From Anaerolineales bacterium (GTDB taxonomy: Bacteria > Chloroflexota > Anaerolineae > Anaerolineales > UBA11579): a stretch of 64,000 nt of DNA. The stretch is from the NCBI GenBank assembly GCA_025808555.1, contig CP075526.1:1380712-1444711 (forward strand), written 5' to 3'. The translations under genes and the position numbers were made by a program. The notes under the pieces are model-generated. The model searched no databases, was not told the DNA's origin, and was given only the letters and a program-made list of their open reading frames with translations. Below are positions 62,175 to 64,000 of this stretch, piece by piece (within the stretch, counting starts at the first letter, position 1; each line of letters opens with the position of its first letter).

Positions 62175-63025
62175 GACAGACCTCGACCGGTCACTTCGAT
62201 AAAGATGCCTTCCAATGTTGCTTCGGTCGTGTGCATTGTTTGCACGGTGCCGCTGCGCAACAAGCTGAGGAACTCGGCGTCATCGCCAAGTCCGTCCATC
62301 TTGAACTCTTTGGTGGTTGTTTCGCCGCTGCTGCCATGCTCAACCCGAACGTTGGGTGTGCCGTACTTCAATTTCAACGCCCGTGGGGAATCGATCAGTG
62401 CAATCTGCCCGTCCACAATGAAAGCTACGCGGTCACATAGCTCATCCGCGATCGTCATGTCATGTGTAGTAAGAAACACAGTTTTTCCCGCTTCACGCTG
62501 GGCCAGGATCAGATCCTTCACCCGGCGCGCATTAACTGGGTCCAGGCCAGCAGTGGGCTCGTCCATAAAGAGTAACTCTGGGCTATGGAGCAGTGAACGG
62601 GCGATGTTTAAGCGATGGCGCATGCCTTTGGAATACTGCGATGCCAGCATTTGACCATCGTCACCCAGATTCACCAAGCTCAGTAGTTCCTGCGGATCGC
62701 GCTTGGCGCCCTCGTACAGAGCGCCAAAATAGCGCAGGTTTTCGAGGCCGCTTAGCTTGAGATACAAATTAGGCACTTCAAAGGCCACGCCAATGCGCTC
62801 GTAGAGTTCAGAGCCCCAAGTAGTGATATCGCGGCCAAAAACCGAAACACCACCATTGAAATCGCGCAGCAAGCCTGTGAGGATCTTTTGGGTTGTCGAT
62901 TTGCCAGCACCACTTGGGCCCAAGAATCCAAAAATCTCCCCAGGTTTTATCTCGAAACTCAGGCTTTTAACGGCTGGGTCGCTGGCGGCCTTATAGGCAT
63001 AGGTGAGGCTGTTTACGGTAATCAT
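62171..63025 (-). CDS. ABC transporter ATP-binding protein
   Basis: A 284-residue ATPase subunit. Walker A is GPSGAGKST, Q-loop region GVAFEVPNLY, signature YSKGMRHRLNIAR (variant of LSGGQ), Walker B LLFMDEPTAGLD and the switch His LTTHDM. The C-terminal extension after about residue 215 is typical of exporter-type (CcmA/DrrA-like) ATPases. The ATG has gggag upstream and a TACAAT box 37 bases before it. Confidence 0.93.
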   Translation of the reverse strand: MITVNSLTYAYKAASDPAVKSLSFEIKPGEIFGFLGPSGAGKSTTQKILTGLLRDFNGGVSVFGRDITTWGSELYERIGVAFEVPNLYLKLSGLENLRYFGALYEGAKRDPQELLSLVNLGDDGQMLASQYSKGMRHRLNIARSLLHSPELLFMDEPTAGLDPVNARRVKDLILAQREAGKTVFLTTHDMTIADELCDRVAFIVDGQIALIDSPRALKLKYGTPNVRVEHGSSGETTTKEFKMDGLGDDAEFLSLLRSGTVQTMHTTEATLEGIFIEVTGRGLS

Positions 63026-63061
63026 CTTGTCTCCCTGAAGGGGGTTGGATAGGAAGCCAAG

Positions 63062-63067
63062 ATTGTA
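63062..63067 (-). promoter_or_regulatory. Candidate -10 box (TACAAT on minus strand) of the ABC exporter operon
   Basis: TACAAT on the minus strand lies about 36 bases upstream of the ATPase ATG, in the 62-base gap after the otsA stop. Confidence 0.45.
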
Positions 63068-63087
63068 TCATTGTTTCCTTGCGAAGG

Positions 63088-64000
63088 CTAGGGGTTGGGA
63101 GTGCCTTCCATGGCGTTCAGAGCATCCTCCACTTGAGCTGCGAACCATTCGCGCACATCGTTCTTGACGACAGTTTCGCGCAATGCAGCAGCCCGGCGGC
63201 TGCGCTCTTCCAGCGGCATGGTTAGCGCTTGGTGCATGGCCTCGGCCGTGCCGTAGACATCAAAGGGCGAGACCGTGAGTGCATCTTGACCGAGCTCATA
63301 GAAAGCGCCAGCAAATTCGGAGAGTAGCAGCACGCCATTCTCGCGGTTCACGAGCACGCCTTCTTTGGCCACCAGGTTCATCCCATCCGCGATCGGGTTT
63401 ACCAGCAGCACATCATATAGCTGCATCGCCGCAATGGCGCGTTGATAATTGTCACCCACCACGATCCGAACAGGCTCCCAGATTGAATCGCTGTAGTGGG
63501 CGTTGATAAGCCCGGCTTCGGCCATGATCTCGCTTAGATAGTTCTGGTACTGGTCCACTTCCATGCGGGATGGCACCAGCAGCGCCAGCATCTGCACCTT
63601 GCCGCGGTGTTGAGGATACTTGCGCAGCAGTGCGCGATAGGCCTGTAGGCCACGCAAGTTGTTTTTGCTCGGCTCGATCCGGTCCACGCGGAGGATCACG
63701 GCGCGGTCGCCAACCATGTTCAGTAGTTGCGAGCGTTCAAGTCGCGTCACCTGCTCGTCGGCAAGCTGGCGCAGTTTCTCAACATCGATGGAGATGGGAT
63801 ACGAGACTGCCCGCACATCCCGCCCGTCGTACTCCACGGCATCGCGGCGGCCGTGCGCATGCGCGCCAAGATAAAAGCGACAGCACTGCACAAAATTGAA
63901 GGCATCCTTTTCGGTTTGGAAGCCAACCCGGTCTGATTTCAGCAGACTGGTAAGTAACGCATCACGCATCGGTTGGGGCAGAATGCGCCACGCGTCTGGC
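63088..64000 (-). CDS. otsA: Trehalose-6-phosphate synthase-like glycosyltransferase (GT20), 5' end outside window
   Basis: The C-terminal ~300 residues of a GT20 enzyme, which transfers glucose from a nucleotide sugar to glucose-6-phosphate. The frame is open to the window edge (WRILPQPMRDALLTSLLKSD). Visible motifs are DRVGFQTEKDAFNFVQ, YPISIDVE, the donor-site segment RVDRIEPSKNNLRG, and IADGMNLVAKEGVLVN with the Glu near the C-terminal Rossmann. RVDRIEPSKN differs from the common VDRLDYTKG but is seen in several actinobacterial and cyanobacterial GT20 proteins, so glucosylglycerol-phosphate or another related product is possible. otsB lies nearby on the plus strand. Confidence 0.88.
   Translation of the reverse strand, partial: PDAWRILPQPMRDALLTSLLKSDRVGFQTEKDAFNFVQCCRFYLGAHAHGRRDAVEYDGRDVRAVSYPISIDVEKLRQLADEQVTRLERSQLLNMVGDRAVILRVDRIEPSKNNLRGLQAYRALLRKYPQHRGKVQMLALLVPSRMEVDQYQNYLSEIMAEAGLINAHYSDSIWEPVRIVVGDNYQRAIAAMQLYDVLLVNPIADGMNLVAKEGVLVNRENGVLLLSEFAGAFYELGQDALTVSPFDVYGTAEAMHQALTMPLEERSRRAAALRETVVKNDVREWFAAQVEDALNAMEGTPNP

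Overview
The window looks like a chromosomal segment of an uncultured or little-studied Chloroflexota bacterium, most likely of class Anaerolineae. This is an inference, resting on: 16S rRNA features typical of that group as I know it (an EUB338-III-type probe site at 40676-40693 and the local sequence gcagcggagcgtgtggtt near 41256); a 14-gene nuoA-N operon; a LysW-like zinc-ribbon protein; a GT35 alpha-glucan phosphorylase of the DUF3417 type; and dispersed gattgcttcgtc...cgcaatgacgg elements. The DNA is GC-rich apart from three visibly AT-richer patches: the rRNA operon, a methyltransferase gene at 33279-34246, and two genes at 52749-54865. I see no CRISPR array, phage, insertion sequence or plasmid function.

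Layout. 1-5400: the end of recN, an atypical response regulator, an orphan LysW-like protein, and on the minus strand dnaG-rpoD (primase and housekeeping sigma factor, overlapping by 4 bases). 5513-12153: glycogen phosphorylase, a UPF0316 membrane protein, a frameshifted DUF5946 gene, an M29 aminopeptidase and a two-domain dehydrogenase. 12363-26695: complete respiratory complex I operon with tight or overlapping gene junctions. 26734-37473: HAD phosphatase, an AAA ATPase with a small partner, lipA, ppa, a large GT-C-like membrane protein, tRNA-Gly, rhodanese, VOC protein, tRNA-Met, a frameshifted methyltransferase, a Vps62-like membrane protein with a small membrane partner, a lamin-tail protein and a DUF1992 protein. 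37504-40019: dnaX-ybaB-recR. 40020-46034: rRNA operon 16S-tRNA-Ile-tRNA-Ala-23S-5S with two upstream promoters, processing stems around 16S and 23S, and a terminator. 46124-51879: comEC with a degenerate nuclease domain, a DM13 protein, aldo/keto reductase, a double-GNAT acetyltransferase preceded by a 33-codon ORF and two tandem terminators, and a small membrane protein. 51908-56691: an operon of a squalene/phytoene-synthase-like enzyme, an FAD oxidoreductase, an unknown polytopic membrane protein, an M24 peptidase and a phosphoesterase. 56794-64000: a ferritin-like protein, a lipid kinase, a helicase-associated-domain protein, otsB, an ABC-2 exporter on the other strand, and the 3' part of otsA.

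How the parts work together: most genes are housekeeping (replication/repair recN, dnaG, dnaX, recR; transcription rpoD; respiration nuo; lipoylation; pyrophosphate hydrolysis). Carbohydrate storage and stress protection appear in glgP, otsA and otsB. A recurring signal-level feature is a TATAAT-like -10 box 6-11 bases before the start codon in about ten genes, which suggests frequent leaderless mRNAs. The most promising undescribed items are the 33-codon ORF with tandem terminators upstream of the acetyltransferase (51225-51461), the prenyl-lipid-like operon (51908-54865), and a promoter/terminator-bounded small RNA candidate just upstream of the rRNA operon (40063-40179).
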